NCBI RefSeq assembly: GCF_026810505.1
Contig: NZ_CP101750.1
Location: 959,448 to 1,023,447, forward strand
Direction of reading: 5' to 3'
DNA length: 64,000 nucleotides
DNA from: Streptomyces sp. Je 1-369
GTDB taxonomy: Bacteria; Actinomycetota; Actinomycetes; Streptomycetales; Streptomycetaceae
Positions within the stretch are counted from its first letter, which is position 1. Each line of letters begins with the position of its first letter. Made by a program: the position numbers and the translations under genes. Under the pieces are notes generated by a model. It was not told where the DNA came from and did no database searches. It saw only the letters and a list, made by a program, of their open reading frames with translations. Of this stretch, positions 41,078 to 49,469 are shown piece by piece.

Positions 41078-42393
41078 GCGGGGGTTCCCGTCGCCTGGAG
41101 CGGGCCGATGTCCTGGGCGGCGCGCATCAGCGGCTGCCATGCCTCGGTGAGCAGGGCGAAGTCCTCGATGTCGCCGCGTGCCTCGTCGAGGAGGCGTTCG
41201 CGGTGGGCGGCCAGGTGGTCGGCGACGGCCGTGTACCGGCCGCCGAGCCTGCGGTGGGCGGCGTCGAGGCGATCGAGGCGCCGGACGTTCTCCGCCTGGT
41301 CGAGTGCGGTGCTCTGCCGGGCGAACTCGGCGACGACGGTCGGGCGCACGTGGCCCTGCTCGTCGAGCAGCTCCTCGCCGGCCTCGGTCATGCGGTCGTA
41401 GATGTGGTTGAAGTAGAGCATCGACAGGAGGAACTTCGCGTAGCGCGTCTGGTACGCGAGGAAGCCGGCGTCGGTCCTGCGCTCCCCGGTGTAGTAGTTG
41501 ACGATGTTCCGGTTGTGCAGGACGCCGGGCAGGGCGGCGTCGTGGACCAGGTGGATGAGGAAGTAGTCGCTGCCGATGGTGTCGGTCGCGGGCGGCAGCG
41601 GCACGCGCTCGTGCACGTCGTGGAAGCTGATGTTGCACATGTCGACACGCATCGGGTCGACGAGGCCGAGCAGTGCGTGGTCGCGCTCGAACGGGTCGGT
41701 GCCCGCGCCCCGGAAGGACTCGTCGACCAGCGCCCGCTTCTCCGTGTCGGACCAGTGCTCGGGCGCCCAGAGGCTGACCACGTCGTAGTACACGTCCGGG
41801 TCGGTGCGCTGGATGTCGCCGATGTCCACGGAGAGTTCCCCGACGAAGGAGCTGCCCACCATCGCCACGCGCCGGTCGGCGTGGCGCGGTTCGAGAGCGC
41901 TCTCCGTAACGCCGTGCGCCGCCTCCCGGGCGGGCTTGCCGAGCGACATGAGCTCGTGGTGGACGGGGAAGACGGGCTCGCCGTCGATGCTCTGGTAGCG
42001 GCTGTCGGAGTCCCTGCGGTGGACGGACTCGCAGCCGAGCGCACGGGCGATGAGGAAGGCGCGGTTGGTGCAGGCGCCGTAGGAGAGGCGGTCCGGGAGC
42101 ATCAGGTCGAGCGTCAGCTCGGGCTTGGCGACCTCGGCCCGCTCGATCACGTCGCGCAGGAAGTCGCGCTGCGCCGCCTCGTCGAGGTGGTGCACGACGA
42201 CGTGGGGCAGGTCGGGGAGTGCGGCGACGGCCCGGGTGTGGTCGGCGAACGTGGCGGTGTCGGAGGAGTCCAGGATCAGCAGGTGCGCCTCGACGTCGAA
42301 GTGCGCCGCCGCGTACGCGGCTTCCTCGCCGATCGCCGCGATGGTCTCGGGGCAGGACCGGTTGGTGGGAAGGGTCAGGCAGATGCGTCGCAT
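41074..42393 (-). CDS. DUF6271-type protein, glycosyltransferase-like N-terminus
   Basis: 439 residues, cytoplasmic. The N-terminus (ICLTLPTNRSCPETIAAIGE, later AHLLILDSSD) has the beta-alpha pattern of a GT-A fold nucleotide-sugar enzyme, and CESVHRRDSDSRYQS near 121 contains a DxD-like DSD metal motif. The rest is helical (SDYFLIHLVHDAALPGVLHNRNIVNYYTGERRTD) and does not match a known enzyme. I believe it belongs to the family named DUF6271, found in actinobacterial clusters, but cannot confirm this. Its start lies 19 nt inside the PhyH gene and its stop overlaps the PLP enzyme, so it is a core part of this operon. Confidence 0.75.
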   Translation of the reverse strand: MRRICLTLPTNRSCPETIAAIGEEAAYAAAHFDVEAHLLILDSSDTATFADHTRAVAALPDLPHVVVHHLDEAAQRDFLRDVIERAEVAKPELTLDLMLPDRLSYGACTNRAFLIARALGCESVHRRDSDSRYQSIDGEPVFPVHHELMSLGKPAREAAHGVTESALEPRHADRRVAMVGSSFVGELSVDIGDIQRTDPDVYYDVVSLWAPEHWSDTEKRALVDESFRGAGTDPFERDHALLGLVDPMRVDMCNISFHDVHERVPLPPATDTIGSDYFLIHLVHDAALPGVLHNRNIVNYYTGERRTDAGFLAYQTRYAKFLLSMLYFNHIYDRMTEAGEELLDEQGHVRPTVVAEFARQSTALDQAENVRRLDRLDAAHRRLGGRYTAVADHLAAHRERLLDEARGDIEDFALLTEAWQPLMRAAQDIGPLQATGTPA

Positions 42394-43415
42394 GCGGCTT
42401 CCCCGTTCCAGGACTTGAGGCCGAGCAGCTTGGCGCCCAGGTCGTTGAGGGCGGCGGTGCCGTAGCGCAGGGCTTCGGGCTTGTCCGCGTCGCCGAGCAG
42501 CGTGGCGTTCCACTCCGGGGTGCTCAGGTTGGACCAGGAGTCGATGCGGGAGCGGCGCAGTTCCTCGTGGGACTCCAGGGCGGGCATCATCGAGAGGTAC
42601 TGGACCGCCCGGACGCCGTCCTTCGACGTGTTGGGGGCGACGCCGTGGGCCAGCAGGCCGTTCCAGATCAGCAGGTCACCGGCCTCCAGCTCGGGCCGGA
42701 CGACGGGCATCTCGTCGCGGTCGATCGCGGGGCGGATGGGGTCGCGGCCGTCGGGCTGGAGCGCCTTCCACCGGTCGAACCGCCGGAACAGTTCGGGGCA
42801 GCACTGGAAACCGCCGTGGTCCTCGCGGGTGTCGTCGAGGGCGATGATGCCCTGCACGCGCTGGGGCAGCACGCCGAGGGTGGTGTCGACGTCCCAGTGG
42901 AGGTTGATGTCGAAGCCGCGCTCGGTGGGCGCGATCAGGGAGCGGGAGCGGTTCTTGACGTTGGGCGGGTTGAGGTTGAGGCGGTCCAGGGTGACCCAGA
43001 GCTCCTCGCAGTCCCAGACGTCGACGAAGGCGTCGTAGACCCGCTGCGCCTGGCGGCTGTCCCAGATCAGCTGGTGGTGGTAGGCCTCGACGAAGCCGTA
43101 GACGTGCAGTTCGCGGTCGAGGTCGGAGCGGAACTCGCGGTCCTCGTACCAGGTCTCGGGGCGGCCGCGGTCCAGGCCCTGGAACTCCCAGGCGAAGTCG
43201 AGGAGGTCCTTGGCGGCCTCACGGGGGATCGCCTGCTTCACGACTATGTAGCCGTACGTCTGCCAGTGGGCGAAGTCCTCCTCGGAGAGGACTCGCAGGG
43301 GGCGGGTCTTCTCGAGGTCGCGCAGCTGGGTCTGCGCCAGGTACGTGTCGGCGTCCGAGCTGAAGTACGGGACGTCGGAAGGGGCTCGATGGAGGTAGCG
43401 GTCACTCGCTGCCAT
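42375..43415 (-). CDS. PhyH-family Fe(II)/2-oxoglutarate dioxygenase
   Basis: 346 residues of the phytanoyl-CoA-dioxygenase family. EEDFAHWQTYGYIVVKQAIP near 45 is the usual entry; the Fe(II) facial triad is given by NLHWDVDTT (His, Asp) near 170 and LLAHGVAPNTSKDGVRAVQYL (His and 2-oxoglutarate Arg) near 267; RGFDINLHW and GDLLIWNGLLAHG are typical. It should hydroxylate a small substrate, perhaps an amino acid or its conjugate. First gene of the five-gene operon, with TTGGAG upstream of the ATG and a dre-like site 60-75 nt before the start. Confidence 0.9.
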   Translation of the reverse strand: MAASDRYLHRAPSDVPYFSSDADTYLAQTQLRDLEKTRPLRVLSEEDFAHWQTYGYIVVKQAIPREAAKDLLDFAWEFQGLDRGRPETWYEDREFRSDLDRELHVYGFVEAYHHQLIWDSRQAQRVYDAFVDVWDCEELWVTLDRLNLNPPNVKNRSRSLIAPTERGFDINLHWDVDTTLGVLPQRVQGIIALDDTREDHGGFQCCPELFRRFDRWKALQPDGRDPIRPAIDRDEMPVVRPELEAGDLLIWNGLLAHGVAPNTSKDGVRAVQYLSMMPALESHEELRRSRIDSWSNLSTPEWNATLLGDADKPEALRYGTAALNDLGAKLLGLKSWNGEAACDASA

Positions 43416-43474
43416 GTGGTGCTCCAAGGATCGGTGCTCATCTCCGGCGGCAGATCTCCACGCCGGATCACCAA

Positions 43475-43490
43475 AATGGACTAGACCAAC
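43475..43490. promoter_or_regulatory. dre-like site (DasR/GntR operator) before the PhyH operon
   Basis: On the minus strand it reads GTTGGTCTAGTCCATT. The 12-nt core TGGTCTAGTCCA differs at one base from the DasR core TGGTCTAGACCA. The full 16-mer matches the dre consensus at about 12 positions. It sits close to the operon start, where a repressor would act. Binding by DasR is inferred from the match only. Confidence 0.6.
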
Positions 43491-43639
43491 TCTCCGTGTC
43501 AACAATTGAATTGGGCGCCTTGAGGGGCAAAAAGGCGACATTTACCCCCAGTTCACTCGCCCGTCATATGTGGATTCGGCAAAGATCCCGCAGCTCAACT
43601 CGGGCCTACCGACGGGTAGTTGGACCGGACCAAAACGAA

Positions 43640-43669
43640 AGAGGCGCCACCGCACGCGGTGACGCCTCT
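43640..43669 (-). terminator. Terminator of the FG-GAP gene
   Basis: 14-nt arms AGAGGCGCCACCGC and GCGGTGACGCCTCT (one mismatch) with a 2-nt loop, 61 nt after the stop on the minus strand and followed there by TTTCGTTTTGG. Confidence 0.7.
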
Positions 43670-43730
43670 GGTGAGCCCGGCCAGGAGTTACCTGCCTCAG
43701 GAACCCGCTGTTACGCGCTGTTACGCGCTG

Positions 43731-45209
43731 CTACTCGTCGATCGCCGCGCCGAACGCCGCGTCCGCCGCCGGTGCCCCCAGCGAGCCCGCGCCGTACGTC
43801 CAGGACCCGGCGGCGGTGACCCCGCCGGAGTTCGCGGACAGGACCCACACCACGCCGTCCCCGGTGTTCTCGCCGGGCGCGGCCGCCAGGAGCCCGAAGC
43901 GCCCGTCGCGGTTCGGGTCGGTGAGCCGCACCTGCGCGCCCCACTTGTCGCCCTTCTCGGCATCACCGGGAACGTCCGCGGAGTTCTGGTCGAACGACTT
44001 CGCGCCGCTCGCCGTCATCCCGTTCTCCGAGCCGCGAAGCACCCAGACGGCCCCCGCGTCGGCGACCGTCCCGATGTCCTCGCCCGGCGCGCCGATCGCG
44101 ACGTCGGCATAGCCGTCGCCGTTGGTGTCCGCGACCGACAGGTCGGCGCCCCAGCCGTCCCCCGGCTCGGCGACACCGGGCACACCCTCGGCGTCCTGCG
44201 TCCACCACTTGGCCTCGTTCACGAGGCCGTCCTCCGTTCCGTAGCGCACGCCGACCAGGCCGCCGGTCATCGTCTCGCCACCGTCGTCCGGGGACGCGGG
44301 CTCGCCGGTCACGAGGTCGTCGTAGCCGTCGTTGTTGATGTCGCCGGAGGCCGCGACCGGGCCGCCGCGCAGGTCGTTCTTGTACGTCAGGCCGTCGGCG
44401 CCGCCCGCGAACTGCACGGACCAGCCGTGACCGGGCTCGTCCCCGTCGGTGGTGCCGGAGGCCACGAGGTCGGCGTAGCCGTTCTTGTCGTAGTCGCCGG
44501 TGGTCAGCGACTTGGAGACGATCGCGCTCGTGGCGGCCGACCTGCCGAGCCGCTCGGTGGCCTGACGGCGCAGCGGCGCCTCTCCCCGTGCCTGCGGCGC
44601 GGGGTCGTACACGAAGAGGTCCAGGTTGTCCCGGTCGAGGACGGCGAGGAGGTCGCCGGGGGTGTCCGCGGTGAAGTGCGCCGCGGCCAGGCCGAGGCCG
44701 AACTGCTGGCCCGCGGCGGCGCTCTGGCTCTGCAGCCAGCTGCTCGCGGAGCCGGTGAGCCCCGACTTCGAGCCCCACAGGACGGCGACGCCACCGGCGT
44801 CCGCCCCGGCGTCGAGGTCCTCCCCCGGGATGCCGATGACCGCGTCGTCGTAGCCGTCGCCGTCGAGGTCGCCGGTGGCGACGGCCTTGCCGAAGTTGTC
44901 GCCCGCCTCGGCGGCACCGGAGACACCGGACGTCGACTGGCTGAATCTGGCGACGTCGCTGGTGTTGATGCCTCCGGTGGAGCCGTACTGGATGGTGACG
45001 AGCCCTGCGCCCTTGGCGCCGCTCACCGTGGCACCCGGGGCGCCGACCAGGACGTCCTCGTATCCGTCGCCGTTGAAGTCACTGTTGCGGTCGTCGGCGC
45101 GGGTACCCCCAGGGGTGCCGGCGAAGGCGGAGGGGGCGGCGGCGATACCGGCCCCGGTCAGCAGAAGGAACGATGCCGCGGCGAGGGCGGCCGAACGGTT
45201 CTTGCGCAC
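43731..45209 (-). CDS. Secreted FG-GAP (integrin-alpha-like) beta-propeller protein
   Basis: 492 residues with a signal peptide (SAALAAASFLLLTGAGIAAAPSAFA). At least six FG-GAP repeats with Ca-binding DxDxDG loops: NSDFNGDGYEDVLVGAPG, DLDGDGYDDAVIGIPGED, DYDKNGYADLVASG, DINNDGYDDLVTGEP, DTNGDGYADVAIGAPGED and DPNRDGRFGLLAAAPGEN. It should fold as a seven-bladed propeller at the cell surface or outside; function in adhesion or ligand binding is only inferred. GTG start with AGGAG 8 nt upstream; an earlier in-frame start has no site. There is no anchor motif at the C-terminus. Confidence 0.88.
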   Translation of the reverse strand: MRKNRSAALAAASFLLLTGAGIAAAPSAFAGTPGGTRADDRNSDFNGDGYEDVLVGAPGATVSGAKGAGLVTIQYGSTGGINTSDVARFSQSTSGVSGAAEAGDNFGKAVATGDLDGDGYDDAVIGIPGEDLDAGADAGGVAVLWGSKSGLTGSASSWLQSQSAAAGQQFGLGLAAAHFTADTPGDLLAVLDRDNLDLFVYDPAPQARGEAPLRRQATERLGRSAATSAIVSKSLTTGDYDKNGYADLVASGTTDGDEPGHGWSVQFAGGADGLTYKNDLRGGPVAASGDINNDGYDDLVTGEPASPDDGGETMTGGLVGVRYGTEDGLVNEAKWWTQDAEGVPGVAEPGDGWGADLSVADTNGDGYADVAIGAPGEDIGTVADAGAVWVLRGSENGMTASGAKSFDQNSADVPGDAEKGDKWGAQVRLTDPNRDGRFGLLAAAPGENTGDGVVWVLSANSGGVTAAGSWTYGAGSLGAPAADAAFGAAIDE

Positions 45210-45366
45210 GAGCGGCTCCTGTGAAGGAAGGTGGCCGGGCAGGCGCGGGGGGTGTCCGGAAAGGGCCCGTTCCTTGTCCGGCGCCCTGTTCGACACGGGA
45301 TGGGGCGCCAGGGTTGTACGGCATTCACGACCTGCTTCCGGAGCGTGTGCTCGCAGTTGCCGGAAG

Positions 45367-45414
45367 CGTCACTTCCATCCGGCGTCGCTTCCTTCCGGCG
45401 TCACTTCCATCCGT
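45367..45414. repeat. Three tandem 16-bp units at the 3' end of the GH16 gene
   Basis: CGTCACTTCCATCCGG, CGTCGCTTCCTTCCGG and CGTCACTTCCATCCGT lie head to tail. The third unit contains the last codons and stop of the GH16 gene (GGATGGAAGTGA on the minus strand), so the gene end has been copied twice downstream. Confidence 0.85.
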
Positions 45415-46312
45415 ACGCGTACGCCGCCACCCAGGTGATCTCCAGCTGCGCGCTGCTGCCCGGCGCGGCCCCCGGTCCTTCCAAGGCGCTCTCGTTCTGC
45501 AGGACCCAGGAGAGCGGGCGGTCGGGGACGCCGCGCGTGTCGTGTCCGGTCTCGCGTCCGTCGACGAAGAACCGGACATGTCCTGGCGTCCACTCGGTGG
45601 AGACGGTGTGCCACGCGGTCCAGGTGTCGGCGCCGGGGTAGGAGCCCTGCTCGCCTCCGCCGCAGGGGTGGTGGAAGGCGGTGAGGGAGCCGGTCCACTC
45701 GCCCTCCGGGTGGTCCATCTCGCAGCCGCCGCCGTAGTGCAGCCAGGCCGACTTGTAGCCGGGGGCCTGCTCGGTCACCTTGATGCGGGCGCTGTACTTG
45801 CCGTACTTCATCTGCATGACCGCGCGTGGTACCACCGCCGACGCGTGGACGGGCCCTCCGTCGGCGGGCCGCCACATGCGGATGCGCATCCGGCCGTCGC
45901 CGTCCGCCGCAGGTCCCACGCTCACCGTGTCCTCCGGGTGGTAGACGCCGACGACGTCGCGGTCCCGGTCGTGGGCCGTGTCGGGCCAGCCGGTCGGGTA
46001 CGCCCACCAGTTGTCCCGGTACGAACCCTTGAGCCCCGCGCAGTACGCCGCGGAGGTGTCGGTGTGGTGGTCGCAGTCGCGGAAGGCGCCGAGCGGTACC
46101 CGGTCGCCGTTGAAGTCCTCGGCGAGGACCTGCCAGAACGGCCCGCAGTCGCCGACCGGCAGCGTGCTGCCCGCGCCGCGGCAGGCATCCGCCGACACCG
46201 GCACGCCCCCCGCGCTCGGAACGCACAGCAGGATCCCCAGCAGCGTCGCGCCGAGCGCGCCGAACACGACCGGCCGCCGACGCCGCCGTCCGGCCGCAGC
46301 ATGTGATCCCAT
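45401..46312 (-). CDS. Secreted GH16-like glycoside hydrolase
   Basis: 303 residues with a signal/anchor segment (RRPVVFGALGATLLGILLCVP). The beta-jelly-roll shows the GH16 active-site motif CEMDHPEGEWTG (E-x-D-x-x-E) near residue 193, preceded by ARIKVTEQAPGYKSAWLHYG and followed by WHTVSTEWTPGHVRFFVDGRE, typical of laminarinase/lichenase-like enzymes. A Cys-rich N-terminal part (CRGAGSTLPVGDCGPFWQVL) precedes it. The substrate is probably a beta-glucan or galactan; the motif H in place of I/V is unusual. ATG with GGAGG upstream. Divergent from the SpaA-repeat protein gene. Confidence 0.82.
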   Translation of the reverse strand: MGSHAAAGRRRRRPVVFGALGATLLGILLCVPSAGGVPVSADACRGAGSTLPVGDCGPFWQVLAEDFNGDRVPLGAFRDCDHHTDTSAAYCAGLKGSYRDNWWAYPTGWPDTAHDRDRDVVGVYHPEDTVSVGPAADGDGRMRIRMWRPADGGPVHASAVVPRAVMQMKYGKYSARIKVTEQAPGYKSAWLHYGGGCEMDHPEGEWTGSLTAFHHPCGGGEQGSYPGADTWTAWHTVSTEWTPGHVRFFVDGRETGHDTRGVPDRPLSWVLQNESALEGPGAAPGSSAQLEITWVAAYAYGWK

Positions 46313-46521
46313 CGCGCCGCCTCCGCTCCACGGACGCCCCCGCGAGAGGGGCCACGCCCTTCGAGGGGGCCATCCTCGTGGAGGCACGGAGTCGACGCCA
46401 CACGGACGGCGCAACGCTCGTCCTTTGCAGTGCTCTTCTTATGAAGCGCGGATCGGTTGAACGGTCCCCGGCGTCAATCGTGCGAGCCTCCCCACGTCTC
46501 TATGACCCTGTGGGAGCTGAT

Positions 46522-48627
46522 GTGCACGTGACCTTTCCTTCCCTCGTCCGGACCGGGACGAGGTATCTCTGCCTCCTCGGCATCGTGGCGGGGACGAGCC
46601 TGTCGGCCGTGCCTGTCGCCGAGGCCGCCGCGAAGCCCCTGCCCGGCGGCCTCGGTCCGTGCGTGCCGGGCAACTGCCCCGACGGCGACTACCCGCCGAC
46701 CAACAACGGGGGGATCAAGTACCGCGACAACGGCATCAACATCTACGTGGGCGGGGACTTCCTCGTCCGCGAGAAGGCCGCGGAAGCCGAAGGGCGCGTC
46801 GTCGTCCTCGGCGACTTCGACCAGGACAAGGCGGCCGGCGCCAGCAGCATCTACAACGTCGGCGAGGCCGGCGTCGGCTCCCGGGTGGCGCCGCCCAAGG
46901 GCGCCGACTGGCTCACCGCGGGCGGCAGCGTCACCGTCGCCGGCGGAGAGCGGCTCCTCGCCGAGGACGGTGTCGTGCGGTACGCCAAGGACGCCGACGG
47001 CACGATCCTCGCCACGAAGCGCAAGGACCGTGACGCCGCCGAGCCGTACATCCCGCTGCGCGACGAGCTGACCGCCGCCAGCCAGTGCTACGCGCACCCC
47101 GACGGCGGCACACGCACCCCCACCGGAACGGCCACCCACGCGGGCGGCGAGACCCTGTTCCGCGGCGACAACACCTCCATGCTCCAGGTCTTCAACGTCG
47201 ACTTCGACCTGATGGGCGGCAGCGGCGGCCAGGAGGGCATCCGTTTCGAGGGCATCCCGGACGGCGCCACGATCCTGGTCAACATCCTCGGCACCAAGCG
47301 CACCATCAACACGTACAGCGGCACCATCGACGACAGCAGCCAGCTCAACAAGTTGCGCAGCCGCCTGCTGTGGAACTTCCCCGACGCCACCTCGGTGGAG
47401 GTCAAGGGCACCGGGCAGTTCCAGGGCAGCGTCCTGGTCGGCAACCAGGGCTCGACGACCACGGTCAGCGTGCCGGGCATGAACGGCCGCTTCTTCACCA
47501 CGGGCTCGCTCACCCACACCAGCTCGGCGTCGGGCGGCGGCGGCCAGGAGTTCCACAACTACCCCTTCCTCGGCGACCTGCCCGACTGCGCCACCGCGCC
47601 CGCCACCGGCGAGGTCAAGGTCGTCAAGACCGACGACGACGGCGGCAAGCCCCTCAAGGGCGCCGAGTTCGAACTGTGGCGCGAGTCCAACGGCGACGAC
47701 GGCCTGCAGACCGGCGGCGACGACCCGGACACGAAGGTCGGCGACCCCTGCGTCACCGAGGCGCAGGGCGAGTGCGCGCGGACCGTGCCGCTCGGCACGT
47801 ACTACTGGCGCGAGACCAAGGCGCCGAAGGGGTACGAGCGACCCGACCCGAACGTCTTCGGACCGGTGGAGCTGACCGAGGCGAACGCCTCCGAGGGCGT
47901 CTCCGTCCCGGCCACGAACAGGAAGAAGGACGAACCGTCCGTCAAGGAGGGCCTGGTCTCCGTCGTCAAGAAGGACCAGGACACGGGGAAGCCGCTGCCC
48001 GGCGCCGTCTTCCAGCTCTGGCACGAGACGAACGGCGAACCCGGCCTCCAGCGCGGCGGCGCGGACCCGGACACCGCCAAGGGATCGCCCTGCACGACGA
48101 ACTCGTCCGGTGCCTGCCGCAGGACCGTCACGGCCGGCACGTACTACTGGGTGGAGACCAAAGCGCCCGACGGGTACGACCTGCCGGACCCGGCCGCCTT
48201 CGGGCCCCTCACCCTCACCGAGTCCGACGTCGCGCTCGGGGCCTCCGTCGAGGCACTGAACCGCAAGGAGCGGCAGCCCGACGTCCACGGCTCCCTCACG
48301 GTCGTCAAGAAGGACAAGAAGACGGGCAGGCCGCTGCCGGGCGCCGTCTTCCAGCTCTGGCGCGAGAGCAACGGGACGCCCGGTCTCCAGACGTCGGGCG
48401 CGCGCCGGGACACCCTCGCCGACCGGGGCTGCGCCACGGACGGCCGCGGGCGGTGCGCGTTCCAGGGCCTCACGCCCGGCTCGTACTACCTCAGGGAGAC
48501 CGCCGTTCCCGACGGCTACGTCATGCCCGCGAAGAAGGTCAGCGGCCCGCACAAGGTGACCAAGCCCGCCAAGGACGTCACGGTGACGCTCACCAACCAG
48601 CGAGGCGGAGGCAAGAAGGGCAAGTGA
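46522..48627 (+). CDS. Choice-of-anchor A surface protein with three SpaA/Cna-B repeats
   Basis: 701 residues: signal peptide (TRYLCLLGIVAGTSLSAVPVAEA), a choice-of-anchor A domain (INIYVGGDFLVREKAAEAEG, NVFNVDFDL-like segments, VEVKGTGQFQGSVLVGN) to about 340, then three SpaA/prealbumin-like repeats of about 110 residues starting near 368, 478 and 591 (VVKTDDDGGKPLKGAEFELW and relatives). Each repeat has the Lys (VVK), Glu (YYWRETKAP) and Asn (TNR/LNR/TNQ) expected for a self-formed isopeptide bond, and a Cys pair. The C-terminus is GGGKKGK and lacks an LPXTG sorting motif. Likely an extended surface protein. Start chosen as the GTG after GGGAG; a GTG two codons later is possible. Confidence 0.85.
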   Translation: MHVTFPSLVRTGTRYLCLLGIVAGTSLSAVPVAEAAAKPLPGGLGPCVPGNCPDGDYPPTNNGGIKYRDNGINIYVGGDFLVREKAAEAEGRVVVLGDFDQDKAAGASSIYNVGEAGVGSRVAPPKGADWLTAGGSVTVAGGERLLAEDGVVRYAKDADGTILATKRKDRDAAEPYIPLRDELTAASQCYAHPDGGTRTPTGTATHAGGETLFRGDNTSMLQVFNVDFDLMGGSGGQEGIRFEGIPDGATILVNILGTKRTINTYSGTIDDSSQLNKLRSRLLWNFPDATSVEVKGTGQFQGSVLVGNQGSTTTVSVPGMNGRFFTTGSLTHTSSASGGGGQEFHNYPFLGDLPDCATAPATGEVKVVKTDDDGGKPLKGAEFELWRESNGDDGLQTGGDDPDTKVGDPCVTEAQGECARTVPLGTYYWRETKAPKGYERPDPNVFGPVELTEANASEGVSVPATNRKKDEPSVKEGLVSVVKKDQDTGKPLPGAVFQLWHETNGEPGLQRGGADPDTAKGSPCTTNSSGACRRTVTAGTYYWVETKAPDGYDLPDPAAFGPLTLTESDVALGASVEALNRKERQPDVHGSLTVVKKDKKTGRPLPGAVFQLWRESNGTPGLQTSGARRDTLADRGCATDGRGRCAFQGLTPGSYYLRETAVPDGYVMPAKKVSGPHKVTKPAKDVTVTLTNQRGGGKKGK

Positions 48628-48645
48628 CCCTCTGATGGTCCGTGT

Positions 48646-48681
48646 GCCGGGCGCGGGCGGCGTCAGCCGCCCGTGCCCGGC
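48646..48681. terminator. Shared terminator hairpin of the convergent SpaA-protein and L,D-transpeptidase genes
   Basis: 16-nt arms GCCGGGCGCGGGCGGC and GCCGCCCGTGCCCGGC (one mismatch) around a 4-nt loop. It covers the 3' end of the transpeptidase gene and stands 18 nt after the stop of the plus-strand gene. Confidence 0.75.
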
Positions 48682-49337
48682 TTCGTTCCCCAGAGGTAGA
48701 TCCGGTCGCCCTTCTGGAGCAGGTCGTAGAGGCGCCGGGCGTCACCGACGGCCAGGTTGACGCAGCCGCCCGAGCCGGACGAGAAGAGGTCCGAGCGGGT
48801 GCCGTGCAGGGCCTGTCCGCCGTTGAAGAACTGCGCGTACGGCATGGGGACGCGGTAGATCGTCGAGTAGTGGTCGCGGTGCTTCCAGTAGATCCGCTGC
48901 CAGCCGCGGCGGGTCTCCAGGCCGTCGCGGCCGCTGCGCACCGGCACCGGGTCGAAGACCAGCCCGCGTCCGCTCTGCGCCCACAGGATCTGCCGGGTCA
49001 GGTCCACGCAGGTGATCCGGTACGGCTTCACGGGGCAGGCCCGCCGCTGCGCGGGGCTGCGCCGGACCTTGTCCGCGACGAGGAAGCGGTACGTCCGCAG
49101 GGTGGCCCTGCCTTCCGCGGGGCGGACACCGAGGCGCTGCTGGAGCCGCCGGATGGCCGCGCAGTCGGCGGCGGACTGCCGTCCGTCGACGGGCAGCCGC
49201 AGCTCCCGCTCCAGTTCGCGCTGGTAGGGGGCGGTGCCGGAGCGGCACGCGGGACCCTGGGCGGGTCCGGGAGGCGCCGCGTACGACGCGGGGACGGCCA
49301 ACGACAGGGCGGCGATCGCCGGGAGGAGCCAACGCAT
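48663..49337 (-). CDS. Secreted L,D-transpeptidase (YkuD domain)
   Basis: 224 residues with a signal peptide (WLLPAIAALSLAVPASYA). The middle part has a peptidoglycan-binding-like segment (ADCAAIRRLQQRLGVRPAEG). The YkuD catalytic domain follows, with QALHGTRSDLFSSGSGGCVN (conserved His and Cys) near 180-200. Such enzymes form 3-3 cross-links or attach proteins to peptidoglycan in the cell wall. It is convergent with the surface-protein gene. An N-terminal Cys-containing stretch (GPACRSGTAPYQ) is present but no lipobox is clear. Confidence 0.87.
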   Translation of the reverse strand: MRWLLPAIAALSLAVPASYAAPPGPAQGPACRSGTAPYQRELERELRLPVDGRQSAADCAAIRRLQQRLGVRPAEGRATLRTYRFLVADKVRRSPAQRRACPVKPYRITCVDLTRQILWAQSGRGLVFDPVPVRSGRDGLETRRGWQRIYWKHRDHYSTIYRVPMPYAQFFNGGQALHGTRSDLFSSGSGGCVNLAVGDARRLYDLLQKGDRIYLWGTKPGTGG

Positions 49338-49469
49338 CGCACCAGCTTCACCCGTGCGCCGCCGCTCCCCGGGCGACACGACCCGACCATCCCACGATTG
49401 CTCCGAACAGCGGTCTCCGGTTCCGGCCCCGCAACCCTGTTGCAACGTGTCGGCGGGCAGGGTCCCGCC

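Larger units (their letters stand above)
43416..43730. other. Promoter and terminator region between the PhyH operon and the FG-GAP gene
   Basis: 315 nt without a supported gene. It holds the dre-like site at 43475-43490, an AT-rich part (GTCAACAATTGAATTGGG near 43497), and the terminator hairpin at 43640-43669. Both neighbours are on the minus strand, so this is the PhyH operon promoter plus the 3' end of the FG-GAP gene. Confidence 0.65.

Noticed and set aside
46474..48552. Long minus-strand frame opposite the SpaA-repeat protein
   Set aside because: The plus strand has a signal peptide and three clear SpaA repeats; the minus frame is compositional shadow.
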